Part shown: positions 31,150 to 41,673 of the stretch, piece by piece
How positions within the stretch are numbered: the first letter of the stretch is position 1
Layout: each line of letters begins with the position of its first letter
Origin: Saprospiraceae bacterium
GTDB taxonomy: Bacteria; Bacteroidota; Bacteroidia; Chitinophagales; Saprospiraceae
Assembly (NCBI GenBank): GCA_016716335.1
Contig: JADJWN010000014.1
Span: forward strand, 1-64,000
Length of the DNA stretch: 64,000 bases
Reading direction: 5' to 3'
Made by a program: the position numbers and the translations under genes
Notes under the pieces: model-generated
Told to the model about the DNA's origin: nothing
Seen by the model: only the letters and a program-made list of their open reading frames with translations
Database searches by the model: none

Positions 31150-34100
31150 ATGATGACAAAAAAGTGGGTATAATTTTATTAATCCCTGCTTTCTTCCTGC
31201 TTTCGTGCAGCGAAAAAAAGAGGCAGGACTTTTCAGGGATTTTCAGGCAGAAAGATGCTACAGAGTCAGGTGTTACATTTGCCAACGAACTCAAGGAATC
31301 GGCTGTACTTAACATCGTGGAATACCTGTACTACTACAATGGTGGAGGAGTAGCCGTCGGGGATATCAACGGAGATGGTCTGGAAGACCTTTATTTCACA
31401 GGCAATCAGGTTCAGGATCGCCTCTATCTGAATAAAGGAAATCTGAAATTTGAAGATATCACCGCGAGTGCGGGCATTCTCCAGACTCCTTCCTGGTCCA
31501 CAGGCGTGACTATGGATGATGTGAACGGAGACGGACATCTGGATATCTATGTATGTAAAGCAGCCATTCTCAGTGCAGATACCACGGTGCACAATCTTTT
31601 GTACATCAATAATGGAGATGGTAGTTTTACTGAGAAGGCAGCAGAATATGGATTGAACTTCAGGGGACTGTCCACACAGGCAGCTTTTCTGGATTATGAC
31701 CTCGATGGCGACCTCGACATGTACCTGCTCAATCACAATATTCACACGATCAACAGTTATGGCCCGGTAGAAAAGAGAAAATCCACTGACCCATATGCCG
31801 GCGACCTGTTTTTTGAAAACCGGCTGAAAGAGGAGGGCAGATTTGTTGATGTAACTCAAAAGTGCGGCATTTATAATTCACCCCTTGGATACGGGCTTGC
31901 AGTCACTGTGGAAGACATCAATGACGACGGATGGCCGGATATCTATGTAGGTAATGATTTTCACGAAAATGATTATGTGTATCTGAACAATGGAAACAAA
32001 ACATTCACGGAGTCTGTGGCTAAACTGATGGCGCATACCAGTCAGTTCAGCATGGGTGTGGATATAGCCGATGTCAATAATGATACAAGGGTGGATATTT
32101 TTACGACCGATATGTTGCCGGATGATGAAAAGGTCTTACTGGTATCGGCAGGGGAGGATTCAGATCAGGTCAAGCTTGTGAAAAAGGACTTCGGCTATGA
32201 GCCGCAAAAGGCCAGAAATCATTTCCTGCTCAATATGGGTACGGGTACTTTTGGCGATATAGCCTATATGACCCGAACCTTTGCCACCGACTGGAGCTGG
32301 GCTGTCCTGATCCAGGATTTTGACAATGATACCAGGCCCGATATCTTTGTCACCAATGGCATTGTACGGAGACCCAATGACCTGGACTATATCAGCTTTC
32401 TGAATGAAATGGATAATAAAAATCCTGCCTCTGTTCCTGACAGAACCCGCAAACTCATTGAAAAAATGCCATCACAACCCTTGAAGAACAGATTGTTTCT
32501 GCAAGAGGATAAATTATCATTTCAATCTTTTGAAATCGGGAAAGCTTCTTTTTCAAATGGTGCTGCATATGCCGACCTGGATAATGACGGTGATCTGGAT
32601 CTTGTGGTAAATAATATCAACGAAAAGGCCGGATTGTTTGAAAATATTACCACCGGTAAAAATTTTGTCAGTTTTGATTTTTCTCAGAACAAAGGCCACA
32701 CCACCAAAGGCACCAAAGTGATGGTGTATGCGGATGGGATGCAATTCAGGAAAAGTCTGCAGACTACCAAAGGATTTCAATCCTCGGTAAGCCATGTACT
32801 GCACTTTGGACTCGGAAACGCCACAACTGTGGATTCAGTACTCATCATCTGGCCGGACAATACAGTACAGCTCCTCTCAGTACCGGAGATCAACAAAAAA
32901 CTCACAGTTAAAAGAGAAGATACCGGTTTAAGAAAATTTGCCGGAAATGCACCAGTGACAAATCCATACAAGCTATCTGTATTGCCCTTCAGACACGAGG
33001 AAAATAACTACCAGGATCAGAATCAGGAAAAAACTTATACCTGAGAGACTGTCTTATGAAGGTCCGGCCTTTTTATATGAGGATTTTGACGGAGACGGGA
33101 TAAAGGATATATTTTTGGGTGGCGGCCGCAATCAGCCTGCACAGCTTTATCTGGGAGCTGCCAATGGTGCTTTCAATAAAAAGATACTTCCAGATTTTGA
33201 GAGAGATGCCGCCTATGAGGATGTGTCAGCCGCACTGCTGGATTTTGACGGAGATGGAGACCGTGATCTTTATGTAGTGAGTGGCGGGAGCGACAATAAA
33301 GAGCTGGATAAAATACTGGAAGACAGGATTTATCTCAATAATGGCAACGGTGTATTCAAACGATTGCCGCTGTCATTACCTCATACCAATGGCAGTGTAG
33401 TGGCGGTGGCGGATTTTGACAAAGATGGCTATGAAGATATTTTTGTCGGAGCCAGATCCATCCCCGGCTTTTACGGACTGTCGCCCTACAGTTTTATCCT
33501 CCGGAATAAAAAAGGACAGGGTGTAGAGATAGCCTACAAAGAACGGTATGGTATGGTGACGGATGCTATCTGGACAGACATGAACGGAGACGGATATCCG
33601 GATCTGGTCATGTGCGGAGACTGGATGGAAATACTCATTTTAGAAAATGATGGCTCCGGTGTCCTGACTGAAAAAACGGCGTCATATGGACTGGCCGGAA
33701 AAAATGGTCTCTGGAGTTGTATCGCTCTGGCAGATCTGAATGAGGACGGAAGGCCCGATATCATCGCAGGCAATGCCGGATTGAATTTTAAATGGAATGC
33801 TTCAGACTCAATGCCCGTAAAAATGTACGTCGGAGATTTTGACAAAAACGGGGCAACTGAACCCTTGATCTTTTATCATTATTTGCGTCGTTATATTCCT
33901 TTTGCGCCGATGAGTCAGCTGATTTCACAGTTGCCTGTACTGAGGAAGAAATTTACTGATTACAGCAGCTTCAGAAATGTGCAGGGTGTGGGTGATTTGT
34001 TTGAAAATTATAAAGAAAATCTGGTGGAGGAAAAGCAGCTTACGGAATTGAGGTCCATGGTGTTTCTCTCTAATGGTTCAGCTTTCAGAGCTGTTCCATT

Positions 34101-34383
34101 GGGGTTTTACGAGCAAAGCGGTGATATTACCCATATATGGATTGACAGCGAAAAGAATGTGTTTTATGTAGGAAGCAGCCGGGAGTTTGTATCTGAAATG
34201 GGTGCTGCCGATGCTAACAAGGGGAGAAAGCTCTCGGGATTTGATAAAAATACCGGCACGTTTGCCCGATCGGAAAGCCTCGGTCTGCCTGTGAGTATAA
34301 AGCCCAAAAAGATTGTTTCCGGACCTTCCGGCAGATATTATATCCCTGCCAACAACTGGTGGGTCTATGTGGTTCAGCAATAA
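31150..34383 (+). CDS. FG-GAP/VCBS repeat lipoprotein with ASPIC/UnbV domain (paralogue 3), frameshifted
   Basis: About 1077 residues when joined. The frame is open from GTG at 31164, but ATGATGAC at 31150, directly after the previous stop, would be in frame if the A run 31158-31163 lacked one base; I chose this as likely start. The leader ends FFLLSC followed by SEKKRQD. FG-GAP repeats (YYNGGGVAVGDINGDGLEDL, LDNDGDLDLVVNN) and a UnbV domain (TKGTKVMVY, TKGFQSS, HFGLG, IIWPDN) match the two paralogues. A second break lies in the A run 33028-33033, one base too long; removal gives QEKLIPERLSYEGPAFLYE, and the C-terminal propeller reaches 34383. Last gene of the cluster. Confidence 0.85.
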
Positions 34384-34430
34384 TTTTGCAAGATGAGCAT
34401 ATAGTTTTTATTAAGTTGTTTTCAATTCCG

Positions 34431-34444
34431 AACGAACATTCGTT
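34431..34444. promoter_or_regulatory. Inverted repeat AACGAACATTCGTT upstream of the DUF4256 gene
   Basis: Six-base arms AACGAA and TTCGTT around a CA centre, in the 83-base gap between the ASPIC cluster and the DUF4256 gene. The form resembles short TetR-family operators. A perfect version occurs inside the GT2 gene at 41972-41985. Confidence 0.38.
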
Positions 34445-34466
34445 TTAATTACTTTAAGACATATTC

Positions 34467-35030
34467 ATGACATATTCAGATCAATGGGGTGATATGCAGA
34501 AATCAGAATTACTCCGGCTCCTTGAACTTCGGTTTCATAAAAACATGCACCGGCATCATGAAGTAAGCTGGGATACAGTCAGTCGTAAACTCCTCGAAAA
34601 CCCGGACAAGATGCGGATTATTTACCATATGGAGCAAACCGGTGGAGAACCGGATGTGGTGCAATATGATGGGTCTGCGGATATTATTACTTTTTTTGAT
34701 TGTGCTGCCGAGAGTCCTGCAGGTCGCAGAAGTCTGTGCTATGACAGGGCAGCTCTGGATGCCAGAAAAGAATTCAAACCGGAGAATTCTGCATTAGACA
34801 TGGCAGCACAGATGGGTGTAGAGATACTTGATGAAGAGGATTACCGCTTTTTGCAGACCAAAGGCAACTTCGATACCAAAACTTCCAGCTGGATTCAAAC
34901 ACCGGAAAAAATCCGTAAGCTGGGCGGCGCATTATTCGGAGACCGCAGGTATGACCATGTATTTTTCTACCATAACGGTGCACAGTCTTATTATGCTGCC
35001 AGAGGATTCAGAGCTAAGATTGTATTCTGA
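34467..35030 (+). CDS. DUF4256 family protein
   Basis: 187 residues, soluble, no signal peptide. I recognise the DUF4256 pattern: LLRLLELRFHKNMHRH near the N terminus, MEQTGGEPDVVQYD, AGRRSLCYDRAALDAR, NFDTKTSSWIQTP and a closing YYAARGFRAKIVF. The family is widespread in bacteria with no known function. The many conserved charged and aromatic residues suggest an enzyme or binding protein of the cytoplasm. It is a single gene with a palindromic site upstream and hflX 121 bases downstream. Confidence 0.82.
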   Translation: MTYSDQWGDMQKSELLRLLELRFHKNMHRHHEVSWDTVSRKLLENPDKMRIIYHMEQTGGEPDVVQYDGSADIITFFDCAAESPAGRRSLCYDRAALDARKEFKPENSALDMAAQMGVEILDEEDYRFLQTKGNFDTKTSSWIQTPEKIRKLGGALFGDRRYDHVFFYHNGAQSYYAARGFRAKIVF

Positions 35031-35151
35031 TGACCGTTGAATCCGGCATTTTCAAAAAAGTATCCTGACCACCTTTCCGCCTGATATCTTTTTATTTTTC
35101 TGTTACTTGCTTCGTTTTTACTAACTTTACCTTCTTTAAAATGATCAGATT

Positions 35152-36366
35152 ATGAGTGATGCCTGGAAGATCGGCAAAGAGGAGAAAAAGGGCCTGGCAA
35201 GGCAGACGGAATACTGTGTACTCGTCGGAGTGATATCCGGCACACAGACAGAGACACAGGTGATGGAATACCTGGACGAACTCGAATTTCTGGCACATAC
35301 TGCCGGAGCAGAAACAAAAAAGGTGTTCACTCAGAAAATGCCGCATCCCAATGTAAAAACTTTTGTGGGATCCGGAAAACTGGAGGAAATCAAGGAGTAT
35401 ATACAGAATAATCAGGAAATCACCCTGGCAATTTTTGATGATGACCTGACCGGAAAACAAACCAATTTTCTGGAGGAATATCTCAAGGTGAAAATCGTGG
35501 ACAGAAGCACCCTCATACTGGATATATTTGCCGAACGTGCCCAGACAGCACAGGCCAAAACCCAGGTCGAGCTGGCGCAGATGCAGTACCTCTTGCCCAG
35601 ACTCAGAGGATTGTGGACACACCTCGAAAGACAACGTGGAGGTATAGGTATGAGAGGGCCGGGAGAAATGGAAATTGAGACTGACCGTCGTATTGTCCGG
35701 GACAAGATTGCCATGCTTAAAAAGAAACTTGAAAAAATCGACCAGCAGGCACAGACGCAGCGCAAAAGCAGGGGAGAGCTGATTCGGGTTGCCCTTGTAG
35801 GTTATACCAACGTGGGCAAGTCCACCCTGATGAATGTCCTGAGCAAATCGGACGTATTTGCAGAAAATAAATTGTTTGCCACTTTAGACACTACTGTGCG
35901 AAAAGTGGTCTGGGATACTATGCCTTTTCTGTTGTCAGATACTGTAGGATTTATCCGTAAGCTGCCTCATCATCTGATCGAAAGCTTCAAGTCCACACTG
36001 GATGAAGTCCGCGAAAGTGATATACTCGTCCATGTCGTGGATATTTCCCATCCGCAGCATGAAGATCACATCCGCACAGTACAAAACACTCTCAACGAGC
36101 TGGGTGCCGCTGACCGTACCACTCTGATGGTTTTTAACAAAACCGACCTGTACCGCGAGAAATATTTTGACGATTATCTGGAGGAATCGGTAAAAGATGA
36201 AATTATGGATGAGTTGAAACTTAAGTATGCCCGCCAGTACAATCACCCGAATGTGTTTATTTCTGCATTGAATAAAGAAAATATAGACTTGCTCAGAGAT
36301 ATCCTGAAAGAAATGATAGCCAATGAATACAAGGTGAGGTACCCGTATCAGGTCAAGACCTGGTGA
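35152..36366 (+). CDS. hflX: Ribosome-associated GTPase HflX
   Basis: 404 residues. HflX binds the 50S subunit and splits stalled ribosomes, especially under heat stress. The N-terminal HflX domain (about 20-180) contains VKTFVGSGKLEEIKEY, the helical linker and the glycine-rich GGIGMRGPGEMEIETDRR. The G domain follows (about 205-375): G1 GYTNVGKSTLMN, G3 DTVGFIRKLPHHLIESFKST, G4 NKTD. Length is typical of Bacteroidota members. The gene is alone on its strand between DUF4256 and the M29 aminopeptidase, 36 bases before the latter. Confidence 0.95.
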   Translation: MSDAWKIGKEEKKGLARQTEYCVLVGVISGTQTETQVMEYLDELEFLAHTAGAETKKVFTQKMPHPNVKTFVGSGKLEEIKEYIQNNQEITLAIFDDDLTGKQTNFLEEYLKVKIVDRSTLILDIFAERAQTAQAKTQVELAQMQYLLPRLRGLWTHLERQRGGIGMRGPGEMEIETDRRIVRDKIAMLKKKLEKIDQQAQTQRKSRGELIRVALVGYTNVGKSTLMNVLSKSDVFAENKLFATLDTTVRKVVWDTMPFLLSDTVGFIRKLPHHLIESFKSTLDEVRESDILVHVVDISHPQHEDHIRTVQNTLNELGAADRTTLMVFNKTDLYREKYFDDYLEESVKDEIMDELKLKYARQYNHPNVFISALNKENIDLLRDILKEMIANEYKVRYPYQVKTW

Positions 36367-36402
36367 TCTATAAAAACCTTTTATTAAAATCAAAAAACCG
36401 CT

Positions 36403-37488
36403 ATGCTTGACAAATATGCCCGATTGCTCACACGCTATTGTCTGGAACTGAAAAAAGGGGAAAGCCTCTTCATACATTCTACCACACTGGCAGAACCCTT
36501 GGTAAGAGAAGTTTTCAGGGAGGCATGCAGACTCGGGGTGAAAACCGAAATTTCACTCACCATTCAGGAGCAAAACCGCATACTTCTTTCGGAGGGGGAG
36601 GAAGATTTGCTGGCTTTTGTGTCTCCTGCCTATGTACATGCGGTTGAGACATTCGATGCCTATCTGCAGATCAGGGCACCATTCAATCTCAAAGAGGATA
36701 AAAACAATGATTCCCGCAAAACCAAATTGAGGCAACAGGCCCTGGCCGGAGTCCAGCAGACCTTCTTTCAGAGACTGGCGGATAAATCTCTTAAAAGATG
36801 TGTATGCCAGTATCCCACTCAGGCCGCTGCACAGGAAGCTGAAATGAGTCTTGAAGAATACACCGGTTTTGTATATAATGCCTGTCACCTGTATAATGAT
36901 GATCCGGTACAGGAATGGCTCCGTGTCCGGGATTTTCAGCAAAAAATTGTAGAAAGACTTAACCGGGCTGATATAATCCGGTATAAATCTCCAAAGACAG
37001 ATATCAGCTTCAGTGTCAAAGGCAGAATCTGGATAAATTCCGACGGAAAGGCCAATATGCCGAGTGGTGAAGTGTTTACCGGACCCGTGGAGGACAGCGT
37101 GAACGGTGTGGTATATTTTGATTACCCGTCCATTTACATGGGCAATGAGGTCAGCGGTATCACTCTCTGGGTCAAAGAGGGTGAAGTGATCAAATGGGAT
37201 GCGGAGCGGGGCAGGGATTTTCTGGACCAGATATTTCAGATAGAAGGAGCAAGAAAATTCGGAGAGGTAGCCATCGGTACCAACTATCAGATACAAAAAG
37301 CTACTAAAAATATACTTTTCGATGAAAAAATCGGTGGCACCATACATATGGCTATCGGACAATCATACATACATACCGGCGGGAAAAATCACTCACCCAT
37401 ACACTGGGACATGATCAGTGATATGAAAGAAGGTGGTGAAATATGGGCAGATGGTCAGCTGATTTATCAAAACGGAAAATTCATTTAA
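36403..37488 (+). CDS. Family M29 aminopeptidase (AmpS/PepS-like)
   Basis: 361 residues, cytoplasmic. M29 enzymes are metal-dependent aminopeptidases forming dimers. Visible family motifs: the metal-binding run with PSGEVFTGPVEDSVNGVVYF (about 225-244), then IGTNYQIQKATKNILFDEKI and AIGQSYIHTGGKNHSPIHWD near the C terminus, which supply the remaining Glu, His, Tyr and Asp ligands. Start ATG at 36403 is followed directly by the conserved LDKYARLLTRYCLELKKGE. It lies between hflX and ligA on the same strand, 19 bases before ligA. Confidence 0.92.
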   Translation: MLDKYARLLTRYCLELKKGESLFIHSTTLAEPLVREVFREACRLGVKTEISLTIQEQNRILLSEGEEDLLAFVSPAYVHAVETFDAYLQIRAPFNLKEDKNNDSRKTKLRQQALAGVQQTFFQRLADKSLKRCVCQYPTQAAAQEAEMSLEEYTGFVYNACHLYNDDPVQEWLRVRDFQQKIVERLNRADIIRYKSPKTDISFSVKGRIWINSDGKANMPSGEVFTGPVEDSVNGVVYFDYPSIYMGNEVSGITLWVKEGEVIKWDAERGRDFLDQIFQIEGARKFGEVAIGTNYQIQKATKNILFDEKIGGTIHMAIGQSYIHTGGKNHSPIHWDMISDMKEGGEIWADGQLIYQNGKFI

Positions 37489-37507
37489 CACTGAAAATAA
37501 AAACTGT

Positions 37508-39629
37508 ATGCTGTACACACCGGAGCAACAGAAGCAATATACGGAGCTATCCAAAAAATTTATCCAACACCCGGCGGGCAAATCTGACATCAACGATCTG
37601 AGGGCTGTGCTGATTTTTCATGAACACAAGTACTACATTGAGGATAATCCGCTGATTTCGGATTTTGAGTATGATCAATTGTATAAGCAGTTGGTCAGAG
37701 TGGAAGAGCAGTATCCGGAGTTGATCACACCGGATTCCCCGACCCAGAGAGTCAGTGTGGATACTACCGGTGAATTCAGGTCTGTACCTCATACGATACC
37801 TATGTTATCCTTAGATAATTCCTATAATGAGGAAGATTTGGTCGATTTTGACCACTCTGTGAAAAAACTCTGTGCCATCCCTTATGGTGAGCATGTGGAA
37901 TATTGTGTAGAACCCAAATTTGACGGAGGCAGTATTGCGGTGATATATGAAAATGACTTATTGACGAGAGCAGCCACCCGGGGCAACGGGATCATGGGAG
38001 AAGAGATGACAGCCAATGCCAAGGCTATCCCCACCATTCCTCTGAAAGCCGGATTCAGCAAGTATCATATCAGAAAAGTGGAGCTGAGAGGTGAGGCTTT
38101 GATCAGGAAAGACAGGTTTTCAGAGATCAATGCCGAAAGAGAGCGGGAGGGCCTCAGTATTTTTGCCAATCCAAGGAATGCGGCTACCGGAGGACTGCGA
38201 ATGAAAGACCCCAATGAAACCCGTAAGAGAGGACTGGAAGCATTTATTTATCAATTGGCCTATGCAGAAGATAAGGATGGAAATGAGGTGCATAAGAATT
38301 TTAAAACACACCATGAAGGGATAGAATTGCTGGGCAGCCTTGGATTCAGAATACCGCATCAGGAGATGAAAATTTGCCGGGGTATCAGGGAAGTGGTGGA
38401 TTATTGTCATCAATGGCAGGAAAAAAGGGAGGATTATCCCTATGAGATCGATGGCATGGTGATCAAGGTCAACAGTCTGGATTTGCAGGAAAAATGTGGC
38501 TTTACGGCACATCATCCCCGTTGGGCGGTAGCTTTCAAATTCAAAGCCAAGCAAGCTACCAGCAAGCTCCTGAAAGTGGAATATCAGGTCGGAAAAGGGC
38601 AGCATCACACCGGTGGCCAAAATAGAGCCTGTACATCTGGCCGGCGTTACGGTTTCTTCTATTTCGCTGCATAATGAGGATTTTATCCGCAGCAAGGATC
38701 TGCGTATCGGCGATACTGTACTGGTGGAGAGGGCAGGCGATGTGATTCCGTATATCGTGAAAGCCATGGACGAGCTTCGTACCGGCAAGGAAATTCCTAT
38801 TGAATTTCCCGAATATTGTCCGGTCAATGATACTGATCAACCGGTGAAATTGATACAGTTGCCCGGAGAAGCAGCATGGAGATGTCCGTCCTGTGTATGT
38901 GGCAGACAAAACCTCGAAAAAATAATTTTTCATGTGTCAAAGGATGCCATGGATATTGAGGGATTCGGTAAGTCCATTGTAGAAAAATTTATGGGTCTCG
39001 GTTGGATCCGCGATATGAGTGATGTGTACAGGCTGGATTATGAGGCTATAGCCAATCTGGAGGGATTTGGAAAAAAATCTGCGGAGAATCTCAGAGCAGC
39101 TGTCGATAAAGCTAAAAAGAATCCCATCCACCGGTTGCTTCATTCTTTGAGCATACACCATCTGGGCAAAAAAGCCTCCAAACTGATTGCGGAACAGATT
39201 CACCACGTACTGGATCTCAAAGAATGGCCTGTAGAGAGATTTCTCGAAATCAGGGATATAGGCCCGGTCGTAGCTGAAAATGTACGTCAGTGGTTTGATA
39301 ACCCTGAGAACATAGCCATGCTGAAAAGAATGGAAAGCTATGGGGTGAATCTGCAACAAACAGAGGAGGATAAAGCACCGGAGATTTCCGAAAACGGCAT
39401 TTTGTCGGGCAAAACCATATTATTTACCGGCACCCTCGGGACCATGGGCCGAAAAGAAGCTGAAAGCCTTGCCGCAAAGCATGGGGCCAAAAATATCTCT
39501 GCAGTAAGCTCTAATCTGAATATCCTGGTGGTGGGTGAAAATGCAGGCTCCAAGCTCAAAAAAGCTCAGGCATTGGGAACAGTAGAAATATGGTCGGAAG
39601 AAGAATTTCTGGCTAAAGTGAAAGGCTGA
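37508..39629 (+). CDS. ligA: NAD-dependent DNA ligase LigA, one frameshift
   Basis: About 707 residues. Seals nicks with NAD as AMP donor. The adenylation domain has the active-site motif EPKFDGGSIAV (Lys of KxDG, about residue 138) and PRNAATGGLRMKDP. The frame breaks around the G run 38597-38599: one inserted base, or two lost, since relatives have a two-residue V/T-G at this point. Family sequence resumes as SITPVAKIEPVHLAGVTVSS, then the zinc finger, HhH repeats (DIEGFGKSIVEKF, LEGFGKKSAENL, IRDIGPVVAENV) and a BRCT domain (GKTILFTGTLGTM). In the zinc finger the second cysteine of CPxC is Asn (CPVN), while the second half RCPSCVC is kept. Confidence 0.93.
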
Positions 39630-39675
39630 GACCATCAGAGTTTGACGGAACTTAATTATTAAAAAAACCCGGATT

Positions 39676-40603
39676 TTGAGAAAGGAAAATTTAAAGAAGG
39701 AAGAATTATTGGCTGCTATCAAAAATGTGGAGTTTCTGGGTTCATGCAGTAAATTGCAAAGATTGCTGACGCATCCTCTGAAGTACAGTCTGGCCATTAT
39801 TTTCCGTGAGTGGATTTACAAAAACGAAAGAGGCCAAAGAAGTATCATGTAAGACATTTTTTGGAAGAAGGATGCAGGTGCTGTTGCCGGCGGCAACAGA
39901 TATATACATCACAGGGGGTAAATCCCACGACTCTGAAGTCCGTCTGGCTAAGTTTTTGGTTCATAATCTTAATTACGGTGAGGTATTTGTGGATGTAGGA
40001 GCGCACTATGGCTATTTCACTTTACTGGGCTCGGTGCTGACGGGGGAGAGCGGTCGGGTCTTTGCCTTTGAAGCATCACCGGTTTCTCACAGGGTATTGA
40101 TTAAAAATACTGAGAGATATTCAAATATTACTGCAAAAAACTTAGCTGTATCTGACAAAGAGGGTTCATTGACTTTTTATGAATTCCCAAATCTTTATTC
40201 AGAGTATAATTCAATGGATATAACACAATTTGAAAATGAAAGCTGGTTTGAATTATTTCCTCCCGGTAAAATTTCTATTTGTACATTAAGGCTTGACAGC
40301 TACCTCGAGACAAATAATATCTTTCCGAAGGCAATAAAGATAGATGTAGAAGGTGCTGAGTACAAAGTAGTCGCCGGAATGGAAAATTTTCTGAAATACC
40401 ACAGTCCTGTCATCATTATGGAATATCTTTCAGAGCAAAGAGGAAATAAGGCACACCGGCAAGCTGAAGCATTACTCAGGCAGTGGAATTATCTGGCTTA
40501 TGCAATTGACACAGATGGTGAAATATTTCCTTTGAAATCAACAGATGAATATATGAAAATTCAGTCTGCAGAATCAGATAATATTGTTTACTGCAGAAAG
40601 TAA
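39676..40603 (+). CDS. FkbM family SAM-dependent methyltransferase, one frameshift
   Basis: The methyltransferase domain is obvious: FVDVGAHYGYFTLLGSVL (SAM-binding motif I), FAFEASPVSHRVL, and IKIDVEGAEYKVVAGM, as in FkbM sugar or small-molecule O-methyltransferases. Reading back, the frame continues upstream through the A run 39820-39824 if one A is removed: HPLKYSLAIIFREWIYKTKE then CKTFFGRRMQVLLPAATDI. The joined gene would start at TTG 39676 and give about 309 residues; the 5' start is uncertain. It may act on a cell-surface glycan, fitting the glycosyltransferase cluster that converges on it from the other strand. Confidence 0.82.
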
Positions 40604-40620
40604 AGCCTGTTCAAGTGCCT

Positions 40621-40646
40621 GGGCCGGATAAGGCCCGGCAGCTTTT
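40621..40646. terminator. Probable bidirectional terminator between fkbM and the GT9 gene
   Basis: GC-rich inverted repeat GGGCC (40621-40625) and GGCCC (40632-40636), with an alternative GCCGG/CCGGC pairing, followed by TTTT at 40643-40646, in the 41-base gap between two convergent genes. Confidence 0.5.
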
Positions 40647-41673
40647 ATTTTCTTAAAGGATCTTCATCCAGTATTTCCCGCAATCTGTCCACCTGAATAT
40701 CCGCACATCTGAAATGGCCTTCAGGACAGTTTTTCCGGCCATGCAACCCACAGGGTCGGCAATCAAGCTTATGCAAAGTCTCAAATACATAGCTCTGATC
40801 CGACAAAGGGCTAAATCCGAATTGAGGTACTGTAGAACAGAATATGGCAGCCACAGGAGCATTCATTGCAGAAGCCAGATGAAGCGGGGCAGAGTCATTG
40901 ACATAGTTCATGACTGCGCCCTGCATAAGTGCAGCGGACTGCAGGAGGCTGAGTTTTCCTGCCAGGACATGGATATTATTGCGGGCACTGTTGTTTTGGA
41001 TATGAGCACACAATGGGTGGTCACCCGGTGCCCCCAAAAGATAAACCGTGATCTTTTGCGGAACATGATTTATGAATTCAATCCATTTTTCTATAGGCCA
41101 CTGTTTGGTAAACCATACGGATGCCGGTGAGACCGTAATGTAGTCCATAGCTGGATGCACGATATCTTGAATGACCCGGTAATCTTCTTCAGACGGATAC
41201 AACCTGGGTTTGGCCGGATTTTTATCTGTGAGATCAGCGATGAGTGCATGATTGCGTATGATTTCATGCTGATTTTCGTCTGAAGAGCTTATGGAATGCG
41301 GATATTTTTTATGGAATAAAGGGGACAAAGGATTTTTTCTGAAGCCCCTGATTTCTTTGGCTCCGGAGAATGCGGCCAGAAAACCTCCGGAAAAAAAACG
41401 GTGGAGATTGATGACCAGATCATACCGCTCCGACCTGATTTTTTTGTGCAATGACCACAAAGCGGTCCATTTGCCTCCGGTTTTGTCCAAGATCATCACC
41501 CGGTGCAGAATAGGATGATTTTTGAAGAGGCTTTCATTCCCTTTTTTGACTACCATGTCGAGGGTGCAGTCAGGAAAGTACTGATGCCATTTTTCAGCTA
41601 TTGAGGTGGCCAGAATAACATCACCGATGAAGGCAGTCTGTATGATCAGGACTTTTGCAGGTTTTGGGTTCAT
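40645..41673 (-). CDS. Glycosyltransferase family 9 (heptosyltransferase-like)
   Basis: 342 residues, cytoplasmic, GT-B fold. N terminus KVLIIQTAFIGDVILATSIA and the C-terminal nucleotide-sugar region YVNDSAPLHLASAMNAPVAA are the GT9 pattern of ADP-heptose:LPS heptosyltransferases. DCRPCGLHGRKNCPEGHFRC near the end is a cysteine-rich loop common in Bacteroidota GT9 proteins. It probably adds a sugar to the LPS core. Last gene of a minus-strand operon; its ATG overlaps the stop of the GT2 gene by 4 bases. The sugar transferred is not predictable. Confidence 0.9.
   Translation of the reverse strand: MNPKPAKVLIIQTAFIGDVILATSIAEKWHQYFPDCTLDMVVKKGNESLFKNHPILHRVMILDKTGGKWTALWSLHKKIRSERYDLVINLHRFFSGGFLAAFSGAKEIRGFRKNPLSPLFHKKYPHSISSSDENQHEIIRNHALIADLTDKNPAKPRLYPSEEDYRVIQDIVHPAMDYITVSPASVWFTKQWPIEKWIEFINHVPQKITVYLLGAPGDHPLCAHIQNNSARNNIHVLAGKLSLLQSAALMQGAVMNYVNDSAPLHLASAMNAPVAAIFCSTVPQFGFSPLSDQSYVFETLHKLDCRPCGLHGRKNCPEGHFRCADIQVDRLREILDEDPLRK

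Noticed and set aside
36553..37362. 269-codon minus-strand frame over the M29 aminopeptidase
   Set aside because: The plus-strand gene has complete family motifs; the antisense product has none.
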